64,000 nt of DNA from JAJRVM01 sp041752115 (GCA_041752115.1 JBGSHS010000177.1:1-64000), one strand, 5' to 3'; shown: positions 1-9,400, counted from the first letter of the stretch. Notes: a model not told the origin generated them from the sequence alone. Made by a program: numbers and translations.

Positions 1-321
1 TGCTGCCGCGTGGCATGCGGCACATCCGTCACTATGGCTTCTGGGCGCCGAATCAGCGCGAAGAGAAGCTGCCGCTGATCCGCCGTCTGCTGAGCGTGTC
101 CGAACCAGAACCGAAGAGTGACGCGTGTGACACCGAACTGCCACAGGAAGAGGACGAGGACGAACCCCTGCTGCAGGCCTGCCTGCGCGTCCTGTTTCCA
201 CCCTGCCCGGCGTGTGGCAGCGGCGTGTTGATGCAGTACAGCCCAGCCCCGGCCGACCGTGGCCCGCCTCCTGCAGATGACGCTCGGCGAACTGCGGCAG
301 GTGACCTTGCCCTTCTGGTGA
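1..321 (+). pseudogene. IS91-family (Y2) transposase, 3' end, frameshifted
   Basis: This is the C-terminal end of a transposase whose start lies upstream of the window. The readable part has the IS91-type signature RHYGFWAPN followed by a run of basic residues, then a zinc-finger half CPACGSG near base 215. After about base 240 the family-like reading (RPTVARLLQ, then MTLGELRQVTLPFW and a stop at 319-321) continues in a different frame from the upstream part, so a frameshift has broken the gene. IS91 enzymes are HUH rolling-circle transposases; with its end frameshifted this copy is probably inactive. A second copy of the same tail lies about 430 bp downstream. Confidence 0.7.
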
Positions 322-656
322 CGACGGAGACCGAGCATGCTCAGGCACAATAGCGCGTGGCCAACTTGCGGGCGTCAGTCCCGCGGGCGCTACCACTGTG
401 CGCCACTGCTGTGTGTGACGCGCCTGTGTCACCTCTTTCGGCGGGCAAGGAGGCCAGAAGCATGCTCACGTGCGCCGCGCATCGCCTCTTCTCGACCGCC
501 ATCAACCGGTCACAGCGGCCTCGGTACTCCTCGGACACACGAGCACCCCTAGCGGCTCGTCGCGTTCACAACCCTATATAGATGAGTGTCCGCGCCTCAG
601 GCCTGCGCCGCCCCCGACACCGCTCACCGCTTCGTCGGATGCCGATTCAGCGTTGA

Positions 657-749
657 TCCCTGATGGTCGAGTTCCCTCGTCCCACCGTCCACCAGATCAT
701 GCAGATGACACTCGACCAACTACGGCAGCCGACCTTGCCCTTCACCTGA
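657..749 (+). pseudogene. Second IS91-type transposase tail remnant
   Basis: Read in the frame of base 666, this stretch gives VEFPRPTVHQ, then MQMTLDQLRQPTLPFT and a stop at 747-749. It matches the tail at about 250-321 nearly residue for residue (MTLGELRQVTLPFW). An in-frame stop at 654-656 shows the upstream part is lost. It looks like the end of another degraded element of the same family, next to the first. Confidence 0.55.
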
Positions 750-1204
750 CCCGCAAGCACCCCGCGATGAGCCACCGAGCCACCCACCACGAGGCCTTCC
801 CACCTTGCTTCGCGCTGAGCGTCCGCGCGCTGTGCAAAGTCCGCCCTCACAACACGTCTCTACCGCACTCGCAACGGCTCTGCCGCACCCACCTCGCCGC
901 CTCGATGGAGCGCTGTGATCGCCCCGATCGTCGTTGGCCTTACCCAATGTGAAGACCGAACAACGATCGCCGTCATAGCAGAAAGCTCCTGAAATCCCCT
1001 AGAGCAACCTCCATGCCAGTGGCTGGCTCTCAGGGAGCCTGAAACCTTAATAGGTGAACGGTCCAGATTGTCAAAGAGTAACTCGCTTTTGGCATCAATG
1101 TCTCGGTCTTGGCATCTCCAACGACCTCCGGAAAACTGCACAAGCGTTCACGACGAAAGTCCCTGGGCCACTTCACCGATGCAACGCTGACAAACAATAT
1201 ATTG
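750..1204. other. Intergenic, no gene recognised
   Basis: Open frames exist on both strands here, but none has a convincing ribosome binding site or a recognisable product. The stretch lies between the decayed transposase tails and the convergent DUF1963 gene and is most simply leftover insertion-sequence or intergenic DNA. Confidence 0.5.
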
Positions 1205-2098
1205 TCAGAGATTTGAAAATCTAAGGCTCAACGATCTGTCAGAAGTAACCACGACGTAAAATACGCCGAAACCACTATCATCATCGACTTCAGACAAGAT
1301 AAGTGATGCAGATTCTGCTTCACATGGCGTTAACGGAGCTTTTCTATTAAGAAATGGATAAGGGCGGTCGGATCGTGGCGCGATTGAAGGGAAGGAGCAA
1401 AGGATCCACTCATCGGAGTCTGTCACTTTCACTCCAGACGGAATGAACGGGTGCCGTCCAATTTGCATCGCGAGAGGCTCCATGGCAAGGTACACATCGT
1501 CCACGCGATTGCCGTCCGCGAAGTTGACGGATGACCAAGAATCGCCGTCGAGCGGTTCCCAGTGAGGAAACACCTTAGTTCGCCATCGTTCGCAGGCATA
1601 ACACGGAATCGTCCGGGGCACAGGCACCTCCATTGCCGTGACCAGCAGATTTGGCTCACATCTGTTTTGAAACTCTACAACGGCCCCTCGTCGGACATCG
1701 ACTCCTGAGAAGATGAGGATTACGTCCCATTCAACATCCCCAATCAAATCTCTTGACGGCGAAAGGTCAAACTGGGCCAAAAATGGGATGGGTACACCAG
1801 AATTCGTTACAGGCCACGGACGATCGGATCGCCAATACGGTAGACCACCTATCTTCGTCGCCAATCTCCTATTGGGCTCGTCAACTGCGAGAATGAACAG
1901 GTCTGCTTCAGCGGCTTCGCCAAAGAAGAGACGAGGCTCAAGCATTCTCCGAATTCCTTCAACGACACACGCATCACGCGGTCCAACGACAGGAGGAACG
2001 GTGAACGTACCACGTTTGTCTGCTCGCACATCTGATGCAGAATGGGGCCATCTCGCCAATTCAAAAACCACTTGATCGATCTCCGGACTAAGCCGCAA
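1205..2098 (-). CDS. DUF1963 (YwqG-like) protein, possible immunity protein
   Basis: The 297-residue product carries the DUF1963/YwqG hallmark TKIGGLPYW near residue 81, followed by a WP dipeptide and a segment resembling FLAQFDLS, the usual order in this family. There is no signal peptide or membrane segment, so it is probably cytosolic. Its biochemical role is not established; members recur as presumed immunity proteins beside toxin C-termini. That fits the position here: its start overlaps the end of the upstream cysteine-rich gene by 11 bases on the same strand, which implies translational coupling. The immunity role is inference; family membership is the firmer part. Confidence 0.72.
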   Translation of the reverse strand: MRLSPEIDQVVFELARWPHSASDVRADKRGTFTVPPVVGPRDACVVEGIRRMLEPRLFFGEAAEADLFILAVDEPNRRLATKIGGLPYWRSDRPWPVTNSGVPIPFLAQFDLSPSRDLIGDVEWDVILIFSGVDVRRGAVVEFQNRCEPNLLVTAMEVPVPRTIPCYACERWRTKVFPHWEPLDGDSWSSVNFADGNRVDDVYLAMEPLAMQIGRHPFIPSGVKVTDSDEWILCSFPSIAPRSDRPYPFLNRKAPLTPCEAESASLILSEVDDDSGFGVFYVVVTSDRSLSLRFSNL

Positions 2099-2705
2099 TC
2101 GGCGGGACTACAGGCAGAGGAATTGGTATTACAGGGATTGGCAGTTTTGGCGCGATTATCTTTCCAATGTCGTACAATATATCGCCAATTCCCCAATTAA
2201 GCCAATCGTCGAGTTCAATGATCCGATCGAGAAGTCGCTGCTGCTGTTGGAGGACTTCGTCCCACGTTATGTCGCGATTGTTATCGCCACAAGCTTGCAT
2301 CACTTTGGACTTGAAGTTCGGATATTGCGATGTTGGCGGGTCCAGACTTGTCCGATATTTGATCAAATCACACGGTGGGCCATGTGGGCCGGAGATGTCT
2401 CCTATTGAGTGTGCCATATTAATCGCACTATCCCATGCAAGCATCATCGCCCACATCCCTATGAGGAACTCACAGCACGTGGTGGTGGTATTCAATAGCG
2501 ATTCATACGTCATTTCGTATGTGATACCCAGTTCATAACCGTGCCAACCGTGGAGCCAGTTGCTTTCCTGGGTAGTGTACTCTGTTGTAAAATCATCGAT
2601 ATTGATGTGTGGACACACGCATTTCTTATCCACCACACCTGTGCTCAACGCGGAATGATTGCCGCTTTGACTTTCGAAACGACCAGAGTAATTAAGCTCC
2701 TCCAC
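2088..2705 (-). CDS. Unknown cysteine-rich protein, possibly a truncated toxin end
   Basis: The frame is open from 2724 and can start at GTG 2705; no good ribosome binding site is visible. The 205-residue product matches no family I recognise. It has a cluster of Cys, His and Trp residues in the first 80 residues, a hydrophobic stretch around FLIGMWAMMLAW, a charged helical segment (LQQQQRLLDRIIELDDW), and a proline-rich hydrophobic C-terminus. The 5' end abuts the decayed integrase, so the real N-terminus may have been cut away by insertion. Overlap with the downstream DUF1963 gene suggests the two are expressed together, as in a polymorphic toxin end followed by its immunity gene. That reading is speculative. 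Confidence 0.5.
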   Translation of the reverse strand: MEELNYSGRFESQSGNHSALSTGVVDKKCVCPHINIDDFTTEYTTQESNWLHGWHGYELGITYEMTYESLLNTTTTCCEFLIGMWAMMLAWDSAINMAHSIGDISGPHGPPCDLIKYRTSLDPPTSQYPNFKSKVMQACGDNNRDITWDEVLQQQQRLLDRIIELDDWLNWGIGDILYDIGKIIAPKLPIPVIPIPLPVVPPIAA

Positions 2706-3847
2706 CGTGATGAAGGTGGCCGCTCACGTTGAGCGGCACAGCGGGGTGGTCGGATGTGGGACTCAGGGATGCGCTTGTCAATGACCAACGGTATTGTATC
2801 ACGGTCACGAGCGAATGCTAGATTTCGCGCCGCGCCTTCTGGCTCAGTCTTCGGAAGCACTTGTGTCGATAACCGATCGCGCCGTGGTGTGGAGGTGGGT
2901 GGAGCAACCGGCGGGGATGGCCCGTTGTGCTCTGTACACGTGTCCGAAGTTTCCCGCTGTTGGCGGAGCGCACGCTCGAGACTCTCGCGACGGCGACGAC
3001 GTTTCCGACGCGGCGCACACTTCTGTTCCACCTTCGTGAGATAACCACAGACCTCCAGCGCCCGGCCCATGGCGTGACGATCCACTTCGTCCGCCGCGTC
3101 GCCGTCCCATTCGGTGTTGTCCCCAAGCCCGAGTTCCACGCGTGCCTCCTGCCGCTGTTGTGTGACCTGCTGCGCGAACGCGCTGCGCTGCGTGACCGTG
3201 ATCGGCGCGCGGCCGGCCCAACTCTCATCGGGTGTCGGACCCCGGGCACCCCAGGGACGACTGATGCCATTGGTCAGGCGACGGGCCGCCTCCAGATCGT
3301 CCTGCGTCCATTGCTGAGGGTGTCCCTCGGCCACGGCATGCTGGTGCGTATACGTTTTGTTGATAGCGTTGGAGCGTTCCAGTTGTCCGTTATATTGGGG
3401 ATAGCCCACGGGAGAGAACAGTTGCAGGGCTTCCCACGCCAACATCCAGCCGCGGGTCTCCGTGGCCCGGAATGCCGAGCCGTTATCGCTCTTGATGACC
3501 AGCGGCGGGCCGTGCTCGGTGAACAGCTTCACGAGAATCGGACGAATCTCGTCGGTGCCAATGAAATGACCGATCCGCGCGCGGGCATCGGTCAGGTCGA
3601 GAAACACCGCGGCCTGCAGAAACTCGCGCCACAAGGTGCCCCAAAACCGCTCGATCTTGCCCAGCGTTTGCGGCCGGCGGGGACGCGCTACGAGCTGCCG
3701 GATGCCCCGCTTCTGCAGATGCTTGGCGAACTGGCTGGTCCCCCGCCAGGTCACATACTGCGGGCCGTTAAGGCCCGCGTGCGCTTGCGCCGCGCGGATT
3801 GACCGCCGAGCCCCAGCCCAGGCAAATCCACCTGCCAAGCTGCACAT
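2645..3847 (-). pseudogene. Fused remnants of two rve/DDE integrases
   Basis: One open frame of 400 codons joins pieces of two different IS481/IS3-like integrases. Residues about 26-96 match the C-terminal half of one enzyme (GPQYVTWRG, then RRPQTLGKIERFWGTLWREF). At about residue 97 (base 3559) the sequence switches to another enzyme, with the catalytic-core strand SDNGSAF near residue 120 and YNGQLERSN near residue 155. The N-terminal catalytic part is missing from both. From about residue 300 the frame continues into sequence without family resemblance and overlaps the next gene. It is best read as a scar of nested insertion and deletion, not as a working transposase. Confidence 0.7.
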
Positions 3848-3975
3848 TCATCCTCACTTCCCACGGGCGACGCGGTGTTCGCCTCTGGCGGCGCGTCGTC
3901 CTCCTCCACGTCAGCCAGCGCTGCCGTGGGCGCGTCCTCCCCGGCCGTGCATACGCCAAAATCAATATCGCTGAC

Positions 3976-4203
3976 CTAGGAAACTGCTTCCTCTGTGGCC
4001 GCTGCCAAGTTGTTGTCGCCGCCATCGGGCGACCATTCGCGTGGGCTGCGTGGCACGTCCCGCGCACCTGGCTCCGGACTCCCTGCTGCGGCGCTCTCCA
4101 CATTCTTCTCTTCCGAGAGCACCTCCGACGAGACGTCTTCGACCGGCCTGACCTCATCCCTCACAGACTGAATTGGTTCGGCATGACGAAACTTCGCGAA
4201 CAT
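3976..4203 (-). CDS. Small acidic hypothetical protein
   Basis: This 75-codon frame starts at ATG 4203, directly behind a strong ribosome binding site (AAGGAGG, five bases upstream). The product is acidic and rich in Glu, Ser, Pro and Ala, looks disordered, and matches no family I know. It sits upstream of the integrase remnant on the same strand, so it could be the surviving N-terminus of a disrupted gene. The good translation signal is the main argument for it; codon usage alone does not separate it from the surrounding GC-rich sequence. Confidence 0.35.
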   Translation of the reverse strand: MFAKFRHAEPIQSVRDEVRPVEDVSSEVLSEEKNVESAAAGSPEPGARDVPRSPREWSPDGGDNNLAAATEEAVS

Positions 4204-4394
4204 GTCATCCTCCTTGGCGGGGTCCACCCGCCGCCACGGAAGAGCACATTACTCCGATAGTTTCAGCTGATTAGGCGGCAACTTCTAGGCGAAGGTTGAC
4301 AGATCCAGCGCGGTGCTGCCGTTGGCCTTCTGCAGGAATTCGCTCCAGTTGCCGGTCATGTCCAGCGCCCAGCTTCTTCGCTGCACAATCCTCG

Positions 4395-5300
4395 TCAATC
4401 CGAGACGCTCACACTGCTGACTTGAGGAAAATGGCTCGCAATGAAGGCAGCCACTCGCTTCTGGTACAACTCCTGACCGAGCGGTCCGCGGCTGGCATGT
4501 AGTCCATCCGGGATGAGGAGCAGATCCTTATCGGGTCCCTGAGCCGCATCGTAGAGCTGTTCGGTCATGAAGCTGGGGACCTTTGTGTCGGCGGTCCCAT
4601 GAATAAACAACACGGGAGGGAAAGTCTTGTCGCGGACTTTCTTTAGCGAATCAAACGGGTGCCTGAGCAGCAGGTCGAGCGGCAACAAATAGGTAACACG
4701 ATTTCTCCATCTGGCCATGCTCCGAATGGACGTAAATGCGCTTTCCACAATCAACCCGCCCGCTTCAGGATGACGCGAGGCGAGTTCAATAGCGATCGCC
4801 CCACCCAGTGAGTGCCCGTAGATCAAAACACGCCGCGGGTCGATGCGCCGTGCCTTGACCAGATAGTTCCAGCCAGCCTCGGCATCCTGATAGACACTGG
4901 CCTCACTGGGGTACATCGTGCCAAAGCTCTGGCCAAACCCTCGATAGTCAATCACAAGAACGTTGCAGCCCAGCTGATGCAGGGACTCTGTATGCCCCAA
5001 GTTCTTGCCGATGGTGGCATCCTGGCCGTGCAGATAGAGAACTGTGGGTAGATCCCTGTCGCTGGCACTCGCTGGCACCCAGAATCCATGAACCAGAGCC
5101 TCGTCCTGGCCTTCTTCGACTGGGATCTTGATCCGTTGAAATGCCAAAGGCGGGTTCAGATCGCCGGGAGTCTGCGCGATTGTCTCCAGAGGAGCGAAGA
5201 TCTTCTGGTCTTGAGTCCCCCAGAAATACGCACCGATTACCAGATAGGATGTCAGCATCAAGCCCACCAGAACCCAAACCGGTCGTTTCCAGCCTTTCAT
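4395..5300 (-). CDS. Membrane-anchored alpha/beta hydrolase (BEM46/YfhR-like)
   Basis: The product has an N-terminal membrane anchor (about residues 8-28, VWVLVGLMLTSYLVIGAYFW) and then a serine-hydrolase domain. YLHGQDA near residue 90 supplies the oxyanion loop. GHSLGG near residue 167 holds the nucleophile Ser, HGTADTKVP near residue 236 the acidic residue, and the His of DGLHAS near residue 265 completes the triad. The order and length of about 300 residues fit the BEM46/YfhR-like group, whose substrates are mostly unknown. ATG 5300 is preferred over the GTG one codon upstream. It stands alone, with repeat-bearing intergenic DNA upstream. Confidence 0.85.
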   Translation of the reverse strand: MKGWKRPVWVLVGLMLTSYLVIGAYFWGTQDQKIFAPLETIAQTPGDLNPPLAFQRIKIPVEEGQDEALVHGFWVPASASDRDLPTVLYLHGQDATIGKNLGHTESLHQLGCNVLVIDYRGFGQSFGTMYPSEASVYQDAEAGWNYLVKARRIDPRRVLIYGHSLGGAIAIELASRHPEAGGLIVESAFTSIRSMARWRNRVTYLLPLDLLLRHPFDSLKKVRDKTFPPVLFIHGTADTKVPSFMTEQLYDAAQGPDKDLLLIPDGLHASRGPLGQELYQKRVAAFIASHFPQVSSVSVSD

Positions 5301-5816
5301 CACTTTGCCCAGTCAGTCTCGAGTCGCGTGAGTGGATCGGCAATACGAATGGCGCGGAGCAACAGCCTGCATCAGCCGATGGGCCGTGCCGTTGTGCCGT
5401 TCCAGAGCGAAGCGAACCTCCGACGTGATTCACTCCGCTGCGTCCGATGGGTTTCGACAACCTGCGAAAACGCCGCCAGTGTACTGCATCAGGCGATTCC
5501 GGGGAACCTTGTGCCGTCCAGGTTTCGGTCACAGCTGAGCATGGATCGCGAATGCTTGACAGGCAACGGAAGGGAGCAAGAATACGTGTCGAGCGGCATT
5601 TTGAGCAGGGGCGAGCGTCGGTGGGCACGACATTCGACGTCCGATGCATTGGACCGTGTCGGAACCAAGCCACGGAGCGCGGGAGGAATAGCCTCGGTGG
5701 CTACCGGTTTCCCACGCTCTGCGCGAGCGTGGCTACAAGAGAAACGCCGAATTTGTTTTTCCCTCGTGCCCACGTCAAACGGTGGCGCTTTGTCGATTTC
5801 GGCACAAGCACTATCC
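5301..5816. other. Intergenic region with one dispersed repeat
   Basis: No reading frame here has both a start signal and a recognisable product. The only structure I can point to is the palindromic repeat at 5709-5766. The region separates two genes on the minus strand, so it should hold the promoter of the hydrolase gene, but no clear -35/-10 pair stands out. Confidence 0.5.
5709..5766 (+). repeat. Dispersed palindromic repeat, copy 1
   Basis: The copy begins with TTCCCACGCTCTGCGCGAGC, whose halves CCACGCTC and GAGCGTGG can pair as a hairpin, and continues into AGAGAAACGCCGAATT and a TTCCCTCG end. An inverted copy of the whole unit lies at 49591-49650, and the palindrome alone recurs, partly duplicated, at 15902-15950. 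Confidence 0.75.
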
Positions 5817-6335
5817 TCACCGCTCGGCCTTGCTCTGCCCAGTCAGCCACTTTCGGAGGTGTTTACTTGCCCACCGATAATGGCTGGCCGTGTTGGCTCG
5901 AATGTAGTCACTGAGCGTCCATGTGGGTCCAGCCCAAGCGAACCGCCCGACCGTGACCAAGTCCCAGTCTGAGACCTGGTCGATTAAATCCAACATTTCC
6001 TGGTGAAGAGCATGGTAGTCTGTCAGCACTGCCTTGAGCGCACGGCGATGGTGCTGGCGATAGATCCGGTCATTGAGCTCTCGGATGTCTCGCCAGGATA
6101 AGCCAGGCGCAGGGACTTCCGGGATCTCGCCGCGAGCCCCTGCCGCGTACCAATCAAGGTTCATCTGTTGCCAACTGATCAAGTGCCCAAGGATATCCTT
6201 GACAGACCAGCCGGCCAGCGTCACATCGGACTGGGTCATTTGCCGGGGCGTCAACTGCTGCAGCAATGCATCGAGCTTGCCACGCTCAAGATCGATTTCA
6301 AGAAGCAACTCAGCACGCGAAAGACGTTTGCCCAT
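5817..6335 (-). CDS. ClbS/DfsB (DinB-like) four-helix bundle protein
   Basis: The 172-residue product matches the ClbS/DfsB (DUF1706) family over its whole length: an N-terminal helix with SRAELLLEI, the GWSVKDILGHLISW segment near residue 42, and the C-terminal ANTASHYRWA histidine motif. These are small DinB-superfamily bundles; ClbS itself protects cells from the genotoxin colibactin by hydrolysing its cyclopropane warhead. No colibactin-like cluster is visible here, so the substrate is unknown. The gene is divergent from the Gfo/Idh/MocA gene and shares its upstream region. Confidence 0.82.
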   Translation of the reverse strand: MGKRLSRAELLLEIDLERGKLDALLQQLTPRQMTQSDVTLAGWSVKDILGHLISWQQMNLDWYAAGARGEIPEVPAPGLSWRDIRELNDRIYRQHHRRALKAVLTDYHALHQEMLDLIDQVSDWDLVTVGRFAWAGPTWTLSDYIRANTASHYRWASKHLRKWLTGQSKAER

Positions 6336-6678
6336 GGTCGAATCTCACTCAACGCCAAAACTGCAACTCTGCCAAAGGGGAAATGCTGGCGGAAATCATC
6401 CCAACGGCAACGGCGGCGGATACGCACACTGTCAAAACGCCCGTGAATGTAGGCCGGCGGTATCCTCAAGTCAATTGTCTCCAGCCCTTCAGACTTGTCG
6501 GCACTGCAGCATGCTGCCACCCGACCAATGAGCCATGGGCAGCCATCGGCTGGGAATTCCTCGTCCCGCGTTCACCTCGCTACGCGCAACATGGTATCAT
6601 GGTCAGCGTTGGTTACCACAACTTCCTGTCATGCCGCTCAACTACTTTCAAGCCATTCCTGTGCGAGCGAGGTTGATC
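6336..6678. other. Divergent intergenic region
   Basis: This gap between divergent genes must carry promoters for both, but I see no strong sigma-70-like pair or long dyad. No small gene is convincing here. Confidence 0.4.
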
Positions 6679-7995
6679 ATGCCCGAGACATCACGTTCCT
6701 GTTCGCGTCGCCGTTTCCTGCAGATGACCTCCGCAGCAACCGTCGCTTTGCCGCTGATCATTTCGCCTCGATCGCTGCGCAGTGCCATGCAAGGGGCGCC
6801 AAGTGATCGGGTCGGAATCGGATTCATCGGTGCGGGGCGCCGTGCGGGCCAGCTGACAGCGCTGCCGAAAGATGCTCAGATCGTAGCTGTGGCCGACTGC
6901 TTCCTGCCCGCCGCCGAGAAGATGGCACAGCGGTTCAAGTGTCGAGCAATCCACGATTACCGTCACATGCTCGAACTCCCTGAAGTCGACGCGGTAGTCA
7001 TCGCCACGCCCGACCATTGGCACACGCTGCCAGCCGTCCACGCCTGCCAGGCGGGAAAAGACGTCTACCTCGAGAAGCCGTTGACACTCACCATCCGCGA
7101 GGGCCGGCAGCTGGTCAATGCCGTGCGCAAGCACGGTCGCATCCTGCAGACCGGCAGTCAGCAGCGATCGATTCCGCGCAATCGGGTCGGCTGTGAAATG
7201 GTCCGTAATGGCGCGATCGGCAAACTGCACACCATCATCGCCTCCAATTACGAAAGCCCCTGGGAGTGCGCATTGCCGGAGCAACCGATTCCCGACGGGC
7301 TCGACTGGAACACCTGGTGCGGCCAGACGCAGCCGGTCCCCTACCACATCGACATCCAGACGCCGCGAGCCAATCCGGGCTGGATTTCATTCCGACCCTG
7401 GTCGGGGGGCGAAATGACCGGCTGGGGCGCTCATGGTTTCGATCAGATGCAATGGGCGTTAGACGCCTGCCAGTCGGGACCGATCGAGGTCTGGGTCGAG
7501 GACGGTTCGTTCCAACCGCCCACCTACACGCAACCTGGCTCGATTCAAGCGGGAAACAAGGCCTGTTCACGTCCGCTGATCCGAATGCGCTACGCCAACG
7601 AGGTCCTGGTCAAATTGGAGGACGACGCGCCCCGCGGTGGGGCTCACTTCGTCGGCGATCGCGGTACGATCACGATCAACCGCAACGAGCTGAGCAGCGA
7701 TCCGCCGGAGATCGTCATCGAAGCCACGCGAGACATGAAGTTCGCCGGCGGCGACAACCTGGACGATCACATGGCCGACTGGGTGTCGTGCATCAAGAGC
7801 CGTGAATTGCCGGTGGCCGACGTGGAAATCGGACACCGCTCCGCCACCGTCTGCCATTTGGGTAACATCGCTCGCTGGACGGGACGCCGATTGCAGTGGG
7901 ATCCCGAAAACGAACAGTTCGTGGGTGATGAAGAAGCCAATCAACTGGTGGCGCGTCAGCAGCGCAGCGGTTACGAGATCCCTGATTCAGTGTGA
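6679..7995 (+). CDS. Tat-exported Gfo/Idh/MocA family oxidoreductase
   Basis: ATG 6679 is chosen because a GAGG lies about seven bases upstream and the protein then opens with a Tat signal (CSRRRFLQM followed by a hydrophobic stretch). The frame is open further upstream, but that part looks unrelated. The NAD(P)-binding Rossmann motif is GFIGAGRRAGQL near residue 50. The family signature EKPLT near residue 135 supplies the catalytic-region Lys, and GWGAHGFDQMQWAL near residue 250 is typical of the planctomycete subgroup. Such enzymes oxidise or reduce sugar-type substrates; the exact one cannot be read from sequence. It is followed on the same strand by an enolase-superfamily gene and a DUF6807 gene, suggesting a carbohydrate-breakdown unit. 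Confidence 0.9.
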   Translation: MPETSRSCSRRRFLQMTSAATVALPLIISPRSLRSAMQGAPSDRVGIGFIGAGRRAGQLTALPKDAQIVAVADCFLPAAEKMAQRFKCRAIHDYRHMLELPEVDAVVIATPDHWHTLPAVHACQAGKDVYLEKPLTLTIREGRQLVNAVRKHGRILQTGSQQRSIPRNRVGCEMVRNGAIGKLHTIIASNYESPWECALPEQPIPDGLDWNTWCGQTQPVPYHIDIQTPRANPGWISFRPWSGGEMTGWGAHGFDQMQWALDACQSGPIEVWVEDGSFQPPTYTQPGSIQAGNKACSRPLIRMRYANEVLVKLEDDAPRGGAHFVGDRGTITINRNELSSDPPEIVIEATRDMKFAGGDNLDDHMADWVSCIKSRELPVADVEIGHRSATVCHLGNIARWTGRRLQWDPENEQFVGDEEANQLVARQQRSGYEIPDSV

Positions 7996-8091
7996 CTCAG
8001 TCAACCAGCGGGATCGTGCGGCGCGCCGCTGCCATTGGCGAATCGCGCACGGTCATTCCGGGACGGGCATGCGATACCAGGAGGCGGGTTC

Positions 8092-9351
8092 ATGAGTAAC
8101 GCCAACGGCTGCGGCGTTCGGGGGGAGCCTCTGCGTGGCATCGGTCGTCGTCAATTCCTGACGACAACCTGCGTCGCGATGGTGCTCCCGGTGGCCAGCC
8201 TGTGGGGCAAGGAGCGGGCGGTGAAGATTGACCGGATCGAAGTGTTTCCCGTGCGCTACCCGCTGACCGGGTTCTTCAAGTTCCTCACACCCGCTCATCG
8301 CCCTCCCGGCCGTGGAGCGGTGATTGTCAAGATGACCGCGGACAACGGTGCGATCGGTTGGGGACAGAGCATTCCGGTGGAGACTTGGAGCTATGAAACG
8401 CTCGAAGCAGCCACGATCGCGATCCGGGACTACTACGCTCCGTCGTTGATCGGGCACGATCCGACCGATATTGTCGGAGCACATCGGATCATGGATCGGG
8501 TGATCCAGTCGGGGTTCAGCACAGGCATGCCGATCACGCGAGCCGGGATCGACCTGGCCCTGCACGATCTGACAGGAAAACTCCGTGGCCAGTCGCTCTG
8601 TCAGCTCTGGAATCGTCCACGAGGAGGCCCGATCACGCTGAGCTGGACTGTTAACGCACGCTCGCTGCAGGAGGCCGAAACGGTCCTCAACGAAGGATCG
8701 CGCAGAGGCTACAAGAACTTCAATATCAAGGTTGCCCCAGATCCCGGCTTCGATCTTCAGCTCGCTCGGCTCGTCCGCCGCTTCGCGCCCGATGGTTTCC
8801 TATGGGCCGACGCCAACGGCGGCTATGATCTCGACACCGCACTGCAGATCGCGCCACAACTGGCCGACGCCGGCGTAGACGTGTTGGAGTCCCCGATCAA
8901 ACCGAACCGCATCTCCGGCTATCAGGCGCTCAAACGACAAGGAGCCCTGCCGATCCTCATGGACGAAGGAATCGTCTCGCCGATTGAACTTGAGGAGTTC
9001 ATTCGCCTCAACATGCTCGATGGCATCTCTATGAAGCCGTCGCGATGCGGCGGGCTCCTGTCAAACCGGCGACAGATTGAACTGATCGAACAACACGGCT
9101 TGATGTGGCTCGGCAGCGGTTTGTCCGATCCTGACATCACGCTCGCCGCGGCACTCGGACTCTACGGTGCCTACGGCCTCCAGAAACCTGCCGCCTTGAA
9201 CGGCCCCCAGTTCCTGACGGCCGACGTGCTAACCACCCCGTTGAAGATCGTGGGAGACCTGGCTCAGATCCCCACGGGTCCCGGACTGGGCGTCGAGGTG
9301 GATGAAGAAAAGCTCGCGCAGCTAGTTAAGAGCAGCAGCGCGGCACCGTGA
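8092..9351 (+). CDS. Mandelate racemase/muconate lactonizing enzyme family protein
   Basis: ATG 8092 has an AGGAGG eight bases upstream. A Tat-like leader (GRRQFLTTTCVAMVLPVASLWG) precedes an enolase-superfamily fold. The catalytic set is largely visible: NIKVAP (one Lys; the first position of the usual KxK is Asn), metal ligands in WADANGG and LESPIK, DEG in LMDEGI, and the second-half Lys in SMKPSRCGG. MR/MLE enzymes abstract a proton next to a carboxylate, typically in acid-sugar dehydration or epimerisation. Its place after the oxidoreductase suggests action on a sugar acid. The altered KxK could change the chemistry; this is seen in the sequence, its effect is inference. Confidence 0.86.
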   Translation: MSNANGCGVRGEPLRGIGRRQFLTTTCVAMVLPVASLWGKERAVKIDRIEVFPVRYPLTGFFKFLTPAHRPPGRGAVIVKMTADNGAIGWGQSIPVETWSYETLEAATIAIRDYYAPSLIGHDPTDIVGAHRIMDRVIQSGFSTGMPITRAGIDLALHDLTGKLRGQSLCQLWNRPRGGPITLSWTVNARSLQEAETVLNEGSRRGYKNFNIKVAPDPGFDLQLARLVRRFAPDGFLWADANGGYDLDTALQIAPQLADAGVDVLESPIKPNRISGYQALKRQGALPILMDEGIVSPIELEEFIRLNMLDGISMKPSRCGGLLSNRRQIELIEQHGLMWLGSGLSDPDITLAAALGLYGAYGLQKPAALNGPQFLTADVLTTPLKIVGDLAQIPTGPGLGVEVDEEKLAQLVKSSSAAP

Positions 9352-9400
9352 GTCGTCACTTCGCTCCGCAACCGTTCAGCAAGTCGAACTCCCACAGCTG

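Noticed and set aside
470..952. 160-codon plus frame after the transposase remnant
   Set aside because: It reads the second transposase tail in the wrong frame and has no start signal.
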